64,000 bases of DNA from Pegea sp. RAD2-039 (taxonomy: Eukaryota > Chordata > Thaliacea > Salpida > Salpidae): the NCBI GenBank assembly GCA_034620365.1, contig JAQGEQ010000251.1, positions 124,001 through 188,000 on the forward strand, written 5' to 3'. Below the pieces are notes generated by a model that had not been told where the DNA came from, did no database searches, and worked only from the letters and a program-made list of their open reading frames with translations. Numbering within the stretch: the first letter of the stretch is position 1; each line of letters opens with the position of its first letter. Shown here piece after piece: positions 26,768 through 40,800 of the stretch. The translations under genes were made by a program, and so were the position numbers.

Positions 26768-29700
26768 TTAAATGGCTATGTTGTTTGGAACTTGAGCTGG
26801 ATCAAGATATTTATATGGACGATCCAATTTCCTATTCCTCTTCTTAATTTTATGATGAAGAACCTCACATTCATGTTTAAACTCCATTTGAACTTCTAAT
26901 GCTTCATATTCTGTAAACCATTTTTCTCGCCACTCACCCAAATAAACCTGAAGAAAAATTTGATCAAATCTTAGAATTAAGTAGTTCAAAAAATTCCACT
27001 TTTTCATTTACAAACCCTGAATTTAAAGCATTGAAAGCAAATTAATGAAAATTGTTCAAAATAATCGTATATATTAACTAGTTATGCGATTTACTACTTA
27101 TACTACAAAATGTTAACTGATTTGATAGTACAAAAGTGAAACTAACGTCAGCTTCAGAAAACTTGGAAAGAACACTTGAAAATGTTATACTGGACAATGC
27201 TTGGCTTTTATTTGGTAGTGCTCTCATAATATGTTCCAAATCTACCTAGATACATAAAATTTTCAGAAACGATTATTCTTTGTAGCATTAAGAAATTGTC
27301 TTAAACAATTATGATATAATAAAACATTTAACTGAAAAGCTCTAATTAAAAACCATAAATTTGAACACAAGCAAAATATATATTAAAGAGATCTTTATTT
27401 CTATTTACTTCTTGGTTTTTGTCAACCGGTTCAAGGTTCATGATCACTGGTGACGATGGAGCAAACCTATAAGTTTGAAATTGTCCAAAATTCACAGCAG
27501 CGTGTTGAGCAGAGCCAGTAAAGATGATGATAGTACAAATCTCAACCTTATAAAAGAAAAAGTTGGTTTTAAATTTTCTTTAATTAATATTTTTGATGCA
27601 GAGTTTAAAACAGATTTTTTTTATTTAGATTCTTACAAGTTGTTCTAAATTCATATCAGATTCTGGAAATCCTTTATAGTTTGAAGATCTACACTCAAAA
27701 CCGTTTCTTGTGAAGTCTTTTTTCCAACCTTGTAATTCATAGTCCTTTTTCACATCCTGAAACAAAGCTCAAAGTTAAAATAAAAAAAAAATAGTTTAAA
27801 AATTATAAGTTTGCAAGATACATTTCCTTTTTCTAGTTAAAATTTAAATAAAATGTTCTTTTTAAAGTTTAATTGCAAAATGTTTACAAACATCTTCATT
27901 CTTGTAATATATTTTGAGCATTGAAGTGACATATGTTTCGATTATATTCCAAAGTGCCAGTGCGTCCGTAGCATACCAGTTGTTGTTAAAATTAGCAGGA
28001 TCAATTCCTTTACAAAAATTTACAAGTTGAATAATGCCTCTTCAAATAGTTATATTTTGATTATATTTTCATTGTTGTGATTTATGATGGCATCTTTGTA
28101 GGATTTATCGATTTAAATTAGCTTATATGTTTGGAAAGGGCAAAATTTTGAAAGATAATTAAAGTTGTCAAATTTACCTTGCTTTTTTAAAACTTTTGGA
28201 ATATTAAGATCATCTAGATGAAACTTTTTGTAGACATAACGAACCAGTGTGTTAGCAACTGAATAAAAAGTGTTCGATGTTATATGAAAAGCAAAAATCA
28301 AAAGACAATAACAAACCAGTTGCTAGACCCAAAGCAACTTTGGACGTAGGTGGTAACAAATCGTCACGAGCTCCTTGGTTGATAGCAACAACTGTTCGTA
28401 GATGAGGTCGAAGTAGTTTATAAACTGGATGACATCTCGGAAGACAACGAAACAAGGAGATACAGAAAGGCTCCATGACGTTATGAGTATACAAGAAATG
28501 ACTTATCCACTAAAAATAAAGATATCAGAATTATGTAGAAGTTACATAAATATAGAATTTGAATTACCTCGTGGTAGTTAGAAACACAACATCTGTAATA
28601 CATTTTAGCAAGTAACCAATAATTAGAGTTATCAGCAACAGCCAAAAAGTTTGGTTGATTTGGTTTTAGCTGAATAGCAATTGGTCGAAACCCTTTGGAG
28701 TCATTTAGGAAGAGAGCAGTAGCAGGAGGACATACAGCATTTTCACCGGTTGAACCTTTTACCCGGTGAACTTCAGAAGAACTAAACACCTTGCTAAAGT
28801 CAGATATATAAAGTTGTTTTTTCTAGAGATAAAAAAATATTTGAAGTGAATACTTAATTTATTTATTTTGATAGTTGTAATAAATAGTAAAGCCAATTTA
28901 ATTAGCTTCAATTTTCTTTTAAATAACATAAACATTAGCATCTTATAATCTTTTAATTATTTTACAACACTTGCAAAACATAACTAATACGTACTTCAAT
29001 CAAACCATCAATTGTCTCATCACCAATAATATCTTTTAACGCTTCGTTTGTTACATTGAAGTGATCTGGTATTTTCTTACATAACTCATAAGCAGTTGGG
29101 AAAATTCCATTCAATATTTGCCACCCTTGTACTAAATCATCTTTCCAACTATAAAAAGAGGTAAGATGATTTTTCCAAAGAAACGAAAATGTTTATTTTA
29201 AGATGACTTTTGGTATTAAGAAATCTTATTGTTTTGAAACATACTCTTTATGTAACTCATCCATCGGAGGACTAATAGCTCTAGATAAATCAACGTAAGA
29301 ATTAAAGTCGTCAATTGGTTGGGCAAAGTCTATAAAAGAAAAGAAAATAAAGTTAGGTTGAAATAAACATCTCGATTTTATAAAAAACAAACTAGAAAAT
29401 TATTTTATGCTTGATACAAATTGTTTCAATAAATTTAAAGCGTTTTTTACACTCTGTTATAACAAAACAAAAAAAATGAACACAGATACAAACTTTCAAC
29501 AATTTCTATGGTCTGATCAAATATTCCTTCAAGTCCATGCTCATAAAAATCTCTAGCTCGTAGAATACGTCTCCCGAAAATTTTAGGAAGCGTTTTTGAT
29601 TCTCCAAAGTCACCATATCTTGGAAATCCTTTATATGCATTATTTTCTTCTGTAACCCAACGATATGCTGCCTTGTTCGCCTTAATTTCAGCATTACGTT

Positions 29701-30658
29701 GCTGTGTCAGATAGAAATTGGTTTCTTTTTGAGGTAATGAAGCTGTGAAAAGGATACATTTTTAAGCAAATACTTTATAAAAGATAACTTTTTTAACATC
29801 GTAAATTTGTTTAAAATAAAAGTGTTTGTTAACTCTCTAATAGAATGTCAATTTTAGATACCCTTTCCTCTAGACACTTTAATTTCGCCCTCAATAAAAG
29901 AGTAGATAGGAAAAAGAACTTTTTCATGGTGAGCAGTTATTTCAATCCATTCGCATAACCATTCATCCGTGAAAAAACAACTTTTGAGTTCTATAAACAA
30001 AATGAAATACGATTGAAACAATTATATGTTGATTTCTAAACAGTTTTACAGAAGTTACATACAACTATCTACGCTAGGTAATATTCTTGTTGAATTCACA
30101 GTAAAAATTACTTCACGAAATAAAAGAAGTTATGTGAATGAAAGTATAGAAAGTAACAAATAAATTGTACAACTTTACATTTTGAAATAAACATCAATAA
30201 CACTTTTCAAAATTTCAAAAACAACTTACTAATTTTAAGCATAATTGGAGCACCAACATCTCTCAACTGTTTGTTTAAAGTAAATAAACTTCCCCTGTTA
30301 AAACCTTCTTGAAAGCATCCATTCAAATCAACTTTTTCAGTTGCTTGATCCGAACGCTCACCAATAATTTGTAGTTCAATCCTTGAGTTTGTTCCAGCAG
30401 TCAAATAAGCGTCTGACGTCTGTAAAAAGTTAAACTTCTATATCAATCATGAATAATTACAGATTAGAAGTAACAAGAAGTCATAAAAGACCTTTTAATT
30501 ACTTTTACTAAATCTGAGTTTTTATTACATTAATCATTCACATAGCACAGCAAATTATTTCTATTTTAATAAATGTTGTTCACCTTAATTCTAATTAGAT
30601 AATTGGTATGGTTTCCATCTCGATCTGGTTCTGCAGGATTACATAAACAACTAAGCAT
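26768..30658 (-). CDS. Animal-type lipoxygenase (PLAT plus catalytic domain), complete
   Basis: Fourteen exons on the minus strand (30658-30584, 30419-30230, 29990-29862, 29742-29494, 29329-29245, 29148-28995, 28822-28568, 28509-28317, 28258-28178, 28037-27892, 27756-27637, 27546-27409, 27245-27147, 26947-26768) join in frame to 697 aa, a normal length for animal lipoxygenases. Residues 1-130 form the PLAT/C2-like lipid-binding domain (NYLIRIKTSDAYLTAGTNSR, EWLCEWIEIT). The iron ligands are all present: His383 and His388 in SHFLYTH, His574 and Asn578 in QHAAVN, and the C-terminal Ile697. The tail LDRPYKYLDPAQVPNNIAI is diagnostic. The stereocontrol (Coffa-Brash) position is Ala426 in INQGARDD, which in this family usually goes with S-hydroperoxides. 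There is no signal peptide, so a cytosolic dioxygenase of polyunsaturated fatty acids is expected. Positional specificity cannot be assigned. A pyrimidine-rich acceptor lies 13 nt before the ATG. Confidence 0.95.
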
Positions 30659-32029
30659 TTTGGAGAAAGTCCTGAAAAAGCTGTGCTTGACTTATTTAGT
30701 AAAGTTTTACAACCAGTTATTATAGTTAATTAAGTTGACTATACCAAGGCTTGTAATAATCTTAAGCTATTTTTGTTAACTATTTAAAATATTCAAATCA
30801 ACAATTATTTATCGTTTAATCATTTAATATTCTAAGAATATTTATCACTTGATTTATTACGTTTACATTTCTTACAATAAATAAACAAAATAATTTTAAT
30901 TGTAAAAACTGCCAACCTTGAAAAAGTTAAGAAATTAGATTAAAGCTAAGAACTATAATGATTTTGATAAAGTTATCAGAGATACAACCAACTTTACTAA
31001 AACAAAATTCAGATAGATCTTAAAACAAGTTCAGACTGCTCCTTCTTATATTATTATAACCTTTTTTTCTTCTCACTATTAACAGAAAGTTAAATGTTAA
31101 TTATTCAAAAGATACTATTAAAACTTTTTAAAAATGTTAGATTAAAATAAATTCTCCTTTTATAAATTTCAAGTATTCAATATTTGGAATTGCTAAGCAA
31201 TGGAGTAACTATGCAAATGAAACGAAAACCAAAACTATTCATTAAAAATATGTTATTTGCTAAAGATTCAAACAAACGTAATCATTCATAAAGCTGAAAT
31301 CAAAAATAGAAGTTATAATATTTTCTTTAAGAGGAATGAATACATAAACTTTCAATTGATCGCATTTGTCAAACCACTAATGCTTTTATATCGTTATTTA
31401 ACGTAGAAAAATTTTATATTGATGGGTTTTGGTTTAGCTTCACTTAAGAATATTTTATTGTTACAAGTATTACAATGCAAACCACAAACACTATTTATAA
31501 GTTTTCTAGCCGTCTTCAACAATCAAGCCAGATTTGATTACAGAGTTTTACTAAATCTATCTAAATGACCAACAAAACTACTTTACACAAGCCTACCCAG
31601 CTAACTTTGGAATAATCGTTACAAAATTTCTCTAAATCTTATTTATAATTCTTTTCATAAAGTTAAAATATTTCTATTAAATTTTTAAAAACGTTTGATC
31701 GATTGATAATCTTGATGTGATAGACTACTTCAATAATTCGTTGTTTTCAGAAATTTTTTTCTGACTTTTAGCATTAAACTATTTAGAAGCAAAATAAGAT
31801 TTTAAAAAAATATTACTCAAATTTACAACGAAAAAATTATGTTTCCAAACAGAATTATTCTCAGCTATGTTACAAGGATTTAAATTTCGATTTAACAATA
31901 AAGTTGTAACTAATAATTGTTTATCTAATTTAAACTTCAATCAAAACACTAAATGTAGATCAGAAATTTTTTTAAGTCAAATCACAAGTCGTCAACATCA
32001 AGTAATGAGACTCATTTTCAATAAACATA
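30659..32029. other. AT-rich intergenic stretch upstream of the lipoxygenase
   Basis: This 1.4-kb stretch lies between the lipoxygenase start (minus strand) and the first unit of the tandem array. An acceptor-like site (CTTTTTCAG on the minus strand) ends at 30672, 13 nt before the ATG. No other feature is recognised. Confidence 0.5.
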
Positions 32030-34560
32030 TTTTTAAGGATTGAAATTTTATTGGGACATCTTCACTAAATTACTTTAATCATTTTCATAATATTTATTTT
32101 ATTAAAATTAAAGTAAGAAATTTTATAACAAAATCTTTATAACATAATTTATAACATATCTTTGTAAACAGAGAAACATCAACAAGTAGCCGTCTACTAG
32201 AAAGTTATTCAAACTATTTAAGATATCATAATCAAAGAAATTTCAATAATGTTTCTTGTTTAAACTTTGAAGTTACTCTTCGTTAACATATTTCCAAAGA
32301 TACAATTTAAATGAAGTTAAAACTTATTTAAAAATTAATTTACAGAATTGTATGCATTGTAATTTTCTACTTACAATAAAAAATGTATGGCGTTAAGAAA
32401 TTTGAGAAAAGAAAGTTTAAATTTTTTGGATAGAATTGAAACTATATGCAAATTTGATTAATACCATAGAAGAGGTTACTCCATCATTAAAGTATTTCTT
32501 TCTGAAAACAAAAGTATATTGTCATTTATAACCAGAATAATTGCTTTTAGATACTTAAATCAAATCGTTTATTATTATTGGGTTCTGCAAAATAAACATG
32601 AAGTTAAAAAAATTAAAACAGTTGGTGGAAGGGAGACTTTAATGGCCTTTTCTAAACCAGGAAATAATTTTGTTTGAAATACTAAGGAAGTATTTAGTTG
32701 AAGTAATATTAGAAGTAAGTTGTGACCCAAAAAGATAAAAACTTTTTGTTAATTTTCATTTAAAGCAAAAGAAAAATTGAAAACGTCGAAAAGAAGATGA
32801 AGACATCTTGACAGAGAAGGGAATACTTTCCGAGCTTATACTAATGATGATTAGAGTAAGTTGCTGAAATGTCAGATCAACGTCTCATATACTCCGAAAG
32901 TTTAAGATCAAGGTAACCCCAATTTATTTGGTAAATAATTCAACCTGTAGAGCTTGCTCATGATTCAGAGTAACTCATTTTTTAAACAATCATCTTTTAG
33001 GTAACTTTATAAATGTTTGATTTATCTGCTGAAACTTTAAACATCTCTCTGTTATTTGGTGAACTTTTTTGATTATGTAAGTTTGAGCTTTCGATTTGTT
33101 GAATAAAATGCAAATAAACTACATTACTTAAAAATAACTTGTATGTTATCTTGAATAACTGAAACTGATTTTATGTTCATATCTTCAATAGATTTAATTG
33201 TAAAGATTATATCAAGTTTAGCGAATTGTTTAAAGTGTTAGGCTTTAAAATCTTACAGATATTAGTAGCAAAGGATTAATTGTTATGGAAATGAATAGTG
33301 GAAAGAAAATACTTGACAGATATTTTTATTAGAAGAAGAAAAAAATATTTCTTTAGTGAGGATAAAAGCAATTTGTTTGTTTAAGTTTTAAATATGTTTA
33401 TTTGTGAAGTGGGATATTTCCTAATTGAAAGAACTTATATTTTATTAAGCTTTGTATCTGATAAGTATAAAAATAACAACCAAACAATAGTTTGTCAAGT
33501 TTTGTCTCACTAATTTTTTTCCAAAAACTTTTTGTAAGAAAAAACAGCTTTCGAAAAAACAAAGTTTAATAAATTGTTTGATTTAGTAAATTTTTCTTTA
33601 TTATAATTACATTCAATTTCACATATTATTAAATTATGGACGTTAGCCAACAATGTTCATTTAACTAAAAGTTGAGATTACTTTTAAATAAATGATTGAT
33701 TTTAAAACAAGCAGAAGACTGAAATTAAAAGATTTGAAAAACAAAATATGTGGTTTGAATAGTTTTGTATTAAATTGTTCTTGTTAATAGCATGATCATT
33801 ACTTTCAGCTTTCGACTAGAAGCAAGCAGCAGCTCCTTGTCACTCTCAAGTACCAACGAATCCTTTTTTACTATTATCTGTTTAATAAAAGAGTTTATGG
33901 GAGATGTAATCTAAATGCAACTGCTAATAAACAACTAGTCGCTATTTACCCTGTTATATTTTTCTATATATCATATTACAAAGAAGGTAACACTCTAACA
34001 GTTTTACTAACTTGTTTAAAACCTAAATACAAACTGTAACATTTGTATGCATCTTTCTATTGTTCATTCAAGCGTTTAAAAGTTGCTAAATTAATGCGTT
34101 CATAAGATGTGAAAATTTCACAGAAGCTGTATTAGTGGGTTTATTTATTTCCACTAACCTAAAAATGTAATCAAACTATTTTAAAAAGAAATTGTTGAAA
34201 CTCAAACCCTGAGATGAGAAACAAACTTTCAACTAAATTGCCTCACTTCAAATTAACATCTATTTCCTTGTGATAGGTTTTGTAGTAATTCAATCAAAAG
34301 ACTAAATGTAGATGAAGAAGTAAGATATTAAAGATGTTCAGGATGTCTCATGTCATTAACTTCAAAAATATTGATGATGAATATTCAAATATCAGTTTTA
34401 ACTTTTTCAAATAATTATATTTTTTAACAGTTTTGATAATAAATAATATTTATTTACAAAGTTCAATTTTTTATTATTTATAATAAATCATTTTAAAGTG
34501 AAATTTTTGAATAAATCACAAAACTTTTATTTTTATTTTATTAAATTTTTTAAAGGATAA
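32030..34560. repeat. Array copy 1, shortened by two internal deletions
   Basis: This copy is about 2.53 kb. Relative to copies 2-5 it lacks roughly 150 bp near 32.13 kb and roughly 590 bp near 32.25 kb, while its right part is full. It shares the AGCTTTCG marker at 33808-33815 with copy 4. Its version of the short open frame is shifted by a one-base deletion. Confidence 0.85.
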
Positions 34561-37500
34561 ATTAAAGGATTGAAATTTTATTGGGACATCTTCACTAAAT
34601 TACTTTAATCATTTTTATAATATTTGTTTTATTAAAAGTAAAGAATTTTATAACAAAAAATATTTTGAAGAAATATTAAAATGTTTTTAGATTTCTTTCT
34701 AAATTATCTTGAATTTAAAAAATAACATTTTGAAGTTTTGGACAATTATTACTTTCAGCATCTTTTCATTTGAAAATTGATTTGGTTTTAGTTTCAAAAC
34801 TTCTTTTTTCATATCTTTGTAAACAGAGAAACATCAAAAAGTAGCCGTCTACTAGAAAGTTATTCAAACTATCTAAGATATCGGAATCATAGAAATACAT
34901 TAATATCTGTTTTTCATCGATTATAAAAGCGATGTTGGCTATCTTTTAATATTAAAAGCTTCTTTTTAAATGCTAAAAACAGTTTGAGTTAAGAAAACAA
35001 AACTGAGTAAAAGTAGATATTCAAGAATTTCTAATGTTTATATGAATAGCTCAATATCAAATGTTAGAAAGTGAAACTTTTGTAAGAAACTTTACTAAGA
35101 TTAATCATAAAAGAAACACCAAAAACCGGCTCAGTTCTTATTTTAAATGATAAGTTTCTTCTATTAATTGTATGAATATTTGTTATAGTTTAATAAAGGT
35201 GTTTCAAACCAAAATTTGAAATATAAAAACTGCAAACAGCGATCATGTTTTGTTTCATTAGACTTATCTAACGAAGAAATGTTATGAATTCTAATAAATA
35301 ACATAACTTTAGAAGAACCATATACCATTATTTTTATAAAGTTTCAAGTATCAAATTTTGTTAGCAGATGTTTTAATAAACTTTCTTAGATTAATAGATC
35401 TATGATTGAATTACTTTCAACATTAACAGAGTAATATTCTGTAATAAATTTCAAATACAAAGTTCCAATTGTCTTGAATTAAAACGGAAAATAAATCTGT
35501 ATGTTATCAAGCATCATAACTTTAAAGTTACTTTTTCTTATGTATTTTCAATAATACAATTTAAATGAGATTAAAACTTATTTAAAAATTAATTTACAGA
35601 ATTGTATGCATTGTAATTTTCTACTTACAATAAAAAATGTATGGCGTTATAAAATTTGAGAAAAGAAAGTTTAAATTTTTTGGATAGAATTGAAACTATA
35701 TGCAAATTTGATTAATTCCATAGAAGAGGTTACTCCATCATTAAAGTATTTCTTTCTGAATACAAAAGTATATTGTCATTTATAACCAGAATAATTGCTT
35801 TTAGATACTTAAATCAAATCGTTTATTATTATTGGGTTCTGCAAAATAAACATGAAGTTAAAAAAATAAAAATAGTTGGTGGAAGGTAGACTTTAATGGC
35901 CTTTTCTAAACCAGGAAATAATTTTGTTTGAAATACTAAAGAAGTATTTAGTTGAAGTAATATTAGAAGTAAGTTGTGACCCAAAAAGATAAAAACTTTT
36001 TATTAATTTTCATTTGAAGTAAAAGAAAAATTGAAAACGTCGAAAAGAAGATGAAGACATCTTGACAGAGAAGGGAATACTTTCCGAGCTTATACTAATG
36101 ATGATTAGAGTAAGTTGCTGAAATGTCAGATCAACGTCTCATATACTCCGAAAGTTTAAGATCAAGGTAACCCCAATTTAGTTGGTAAATAATTCAACCT
36201 GTAGAGCTTGCTCATGATTCAGAGTAACTCATTTTTTAAACAATCTTCTTTTAGGTAACTTTATAAATGTTTGATTTATCTGCTGAAACTTTAAACATCT
36301 CTCTGTTATTTGGTGAACTTTTTTGATTATGTAAGTTTGAGCTTTCGATTTGTTGAATAAAATGCAAATAAACTACATTACTTAAAAATAACTCGTATGT
36401 TATCTTGAATAACTGAAACTGATTTTATGTTCATATCTTCCATAGATTTAATTGTAAAGACTATTTCAAGTTTAGCGAATTGTTTAAAGTGTTAGGCTTT
36501 AAAATCTTACAGATATTAGTAGCAAAGGATTAATTGTTATGGAAATAAATAGTGGAAAGAAAATACTTGACAGATATTTATATTAGAAGAAGAAAAAAAT
36601 ATTTGTTTAGTGAGGATAAAAGCAATTTGTTTATTTAAGTTTTAAATATGTTTATTTGTGAAGTGGGATATTTCCTAAATGAAAGAACTTATATTTTATT
36701 AAGCTTTGTATCTGATAAGTATAAAAATAACAACCAAACAATAGTTTGTAAAGTTTTGTCTCACTAAGTTTTTTCAAACAACTTTTTGTAAGTAAAAACA
36801 GCTTTCGAAAAAAAAAAGTTTAATGAATTGTTTGATTTAGTAAATTTTTCTTTATTATAATTATATTCAATTTCACATATTATTAAATTATGGACGTTAG
36901 CCAACAATGTTCATTTAACTAAAAGTTGAGATTACTTTTAGATAAATGATTGATTTTAAAACAAACAGAATACTGAAATTAAAAGATTTAAAAAACAAAA
37001 TATGTGGTTTGAATAGTTTTGTATTAAATTGTTCTTGCTAATAGCATGATCATTACTTTCAACTAGAAGCAAGCAGCAGCTCCTTGTCACTCTCAAGTAC
37101 CAACGAATCCTTTTTTACTATTATCTGTTTGAATAAAAGAGTTTATGGGAGATGTAATCTAAATGCAACTGCTAATAAACAACTAGTCGCTATTTACCAA
37201 GTTATATTTTTCTATATATCATATTACTAAGAAGGTAACACTCTAACAGATTTACTAACTTGTTTAAAACCTAAATACAAACTGTAACATTTGTATGCAT
37301 CTTTCTATTGTTCATTCAAGCATTTAGAAGTTGCTAAATTAATGCGTTCAAAAGATGTGAAAATTTCAAACGAAGCTGTATTAGTGAGTTTATTTATTTC
37401 CACTAACCTAAAAATGTAATCAAACTATTTAAAAAAGAAATTGTTGAAACGCAAACCCTGAGATGAGAAACAAACTTTCAACTAAATTGCCTCACTTCAA

Positions 37501-37807
37501 AATAACATCTATTTCCTTGTGATACGTTTTGTAGTAATTCAATCAAAAAACTAAATATAGATGAAGAAGTAAGATATTAAAGATGAATCAGGATGTCTCA
37601 TGTCAATAACTTCAAAAATATTGATGATGAATATTCAAATATCAGTTTTAACTTTTTCAAATAATTATATTTTTTAATAGTTTTGATAATAAATAATATT
37701 TATTTACAAAGTTCAATTTTTTATCATTTATAATAAATCATTTTAAAGTGAAATTTTTGAATAAATCACAAAACTTTTATTTTTATTTTATTAAATTTTT
37801 TAAAAGA
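34561..37807. repeat. Array copy 2, full length
   Basis: About 3.25 kb, collinear with copies 4 and 5. The short open frame near 37.1 kb is interrupted by a TAA relative to copies 3-5. It lacks the AGCTTTCG marker and the palindromic insertion. Confidence 0.88.
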
Positions 37808-40800
37808 TAAATTAAAGGATTGAAATTTTATTGGGACATCTTCACTAAATTACTTTAATCATTTTTATAATATTTGTTTTATTAAAAGTAAAGAATTTTA
37901 TAACAAAAAATATTTTGAAGAACTATTAAAATGTTTTTAGATTTCTTTCTAAATTATCTTGAATTTAAAAAATAACATTTTGAAGTTTTGGACAATTATT
38001 ACTTTCAGCATCTTTTCATTTGAAAATTGATTTGGTTTTAGTTTCAAAACTTCTTTTTTCATATCTTTGTAAACAGAGAAACATCAAAAAGTAGCCGTCT
38101 ACTAGAAAGTTATTCAAACTATCTAAGATATCGGAATCATAGAAATACATTAATATCTGTTTTTCATCGATTATAAAAGCGATGTTGGCTATCTTTTAAT
38201 ATTCAAAGCTTCTTTTTAAATGCTAAAAACAGTTTGAGTTAAGAAAACAAAACTGAGTAAAAGTAGATATTCAAGAATTTCTAATGTTTATATGAATAGC
38301 TCAATATCAAATGTTAGAAAGTGAAACTTTTGTAAGAAACTTTACTAAGATTAATCATAAAAGAAACACCAAAAACCGGCTCAGTTCTTATTTTAAATGA
38401 TAAGTTTCTTCTATTAATTGTATGAATATTTGATATAGTTTAATAAAGGAGTTTCAAACCAAAATTTGAAATATAAAAACTGCAAACAGCGATCATATTT
38501 TGTTTCATTAGACTTATCTAACGAAGAAATGTTATGAATTCTAATAAATAACCTAACTTTAGAAGAACCATATACCATTATATTTATAAAGTTTCAAGTA
38601 TCAAATTTTGTTAGCAGATGTTTTAATAAACTTTCAGAGATTAATAGATCTATGATTAAATTACTTTCAACATTAACAGAGTAATATTCTGTAATAAATT
38701 TCAAATACAAAGTTCGAATTGTCTTGAATTAAAACGGAAATTAAATCTGTATATTATCAAGCATCATAACTTTAAAGTTACTTTTTCTTATATATTTTCA
38801 AAGATACAATTTAAATGAAATTAAAACTTATTTAAAAATTAATTTACAGAATTGTATGCAATGTAATTTTCTACTTACAATAAAAAAGGTATGGCGTTAA
38901 GAAATTTGAGAAAAGAAAGTTTAAATTTTTTGGATAGAATTGAAACTATATGCAAATTTGATTAATACCATAGAAGAGGTTACTCCATCATTAAAGTATT
39001 TCTTTCTGAATACAAAAGTATATTGTCATTTATAACCAGAATAATTGCTTTTAGATACTTAAATCAAATCGTTTATTATTATTGGATTCTGCAAAATAAA
39101 CATGAAGTTAAAAAAATTAAAATAGTTGGTGGAAGGTAGACTTTAATGGCCTTTTCTAAACCATAAAGTAATTTTGTTTGAAATACTAAATAAGTATTTA
39201 GTTGAAGTAATATTAGAAGTAAGTTGTGACCCAAAAAGATAAAAACTTTTTGTTAATTTTCATTTAAAGCAAAAGAGAAATTGAAAAAGTCGAAAAGAAG
39301 ATGAAGACATCTTGACAGAGAAAGGAATACTTTCCGAGCTTATACTAATGATGATTAGAGTAAGTTGCTGAAATATAAGATCAACGTCTCATATACTCCG
39401 AAAGTTTAAGATCAAGGTAACCCCAATTTATTTGGTAAATAATTCAACCTGTAGAGCTTGCTCATGATTCAGAGTAACTCATTTTTTAAACAATCATCTT
39501 TTAGTTAACTTTATAAATGTTTGATTTATCTGCTGAAACTTTAAACATCTCTCTGTTATTTGGTGAACTTTTTTGATTATGTAAGTTTGAGCTTTCGATT
39601 TGTTGAATAAAATGCAAATAAACTACATTACTTAAAAATAACTTGTATGTTATCTTGAATAACTGAAACTGATTTTATGTTCATATCTTCCATAGATTTA
39701 ATTGTAAAGACTATTTCAAGTTTAGCGAATTGTTTAAAGTGTTAGGCTTTAAAATCTTACAGATATTAGTAGCAAAGGATTAATTGTTATGGAAATGAAT
39801 AGTGGAAAGAAAATACTTGACAGATATTTTTATTAGAAGAAGAAAAATATATTTCTTTAGTGAGGATAAAAGCAAGTTGTTTGTTTAAGTTTTAAATATG
39901 TTTGTTTGTGAAGTGGGATATTTCCTAATTGAAAGAACTCATATTTTATTAAGCTTTGTATCTGATAAGTATAAAAATAACAACCAAACAATAATTTGTC
40001 AAGTTTTGTCTCACTAAGTTTTTTCAAACAACTTTTTGTAAGAAAAAACAGTTTTCGAAAAAACAAAGTTTAATAAATTGTTTGATTTAGTAAATTTTTC
40101 TCTATTATAATTATATTCAATTTCACATATTATTAAATAATGAACGTTAGCCAACAATGTTCATTTAACTAAAACTTGAGATTACTTTTAAATAAATGAT
40201 TGATTTTAAAACAAGCAGAAGACTGAAATTAAAAGATTTGAAAAACAAAATATGTGGTTTGAATAGTTTTGTATTAAATTGTTCTTGCTAATAGCATGAT
40301 CATTACTTTCAACTAGAAGCTAGCAGCAGCTTCTTGTCACTCTCAAGTACCAACGAATCCTTTTTTACTATTATCTGTTTGAATAAAAGTTTTTATGGGA
40401 GATGTAATCTAAATGCAACTGCTAATAAACAACTAGTCGCTATTTACCAAGTTATATTTTTCTATATATCATATTATAAAGAAGGTAACACTCTAACAGT
40501 TTTACTAACTTGTATAAAACCTAAATACAAACTGTAACATTTGTATGCATCTTTCTATTGTTCATTCAAGCATTTAGAAGTTGCTAAATTAATGCGTTCA
40601 AAAGATGTGAAAATTTCACAGAACATAATTACGATCTAACAATTATTGATTAATGTACAAGAGCACTTCAAAATGTTTTTGTGGAACATATTACCTTTGA
40701 AATAATTGCAATGTATAACAATAAATAATATTTGTACATTTAGATTGTTAGAAATAGCAACTTATTAATATTATCACTAATTGATAAATTTGGTTAACAT

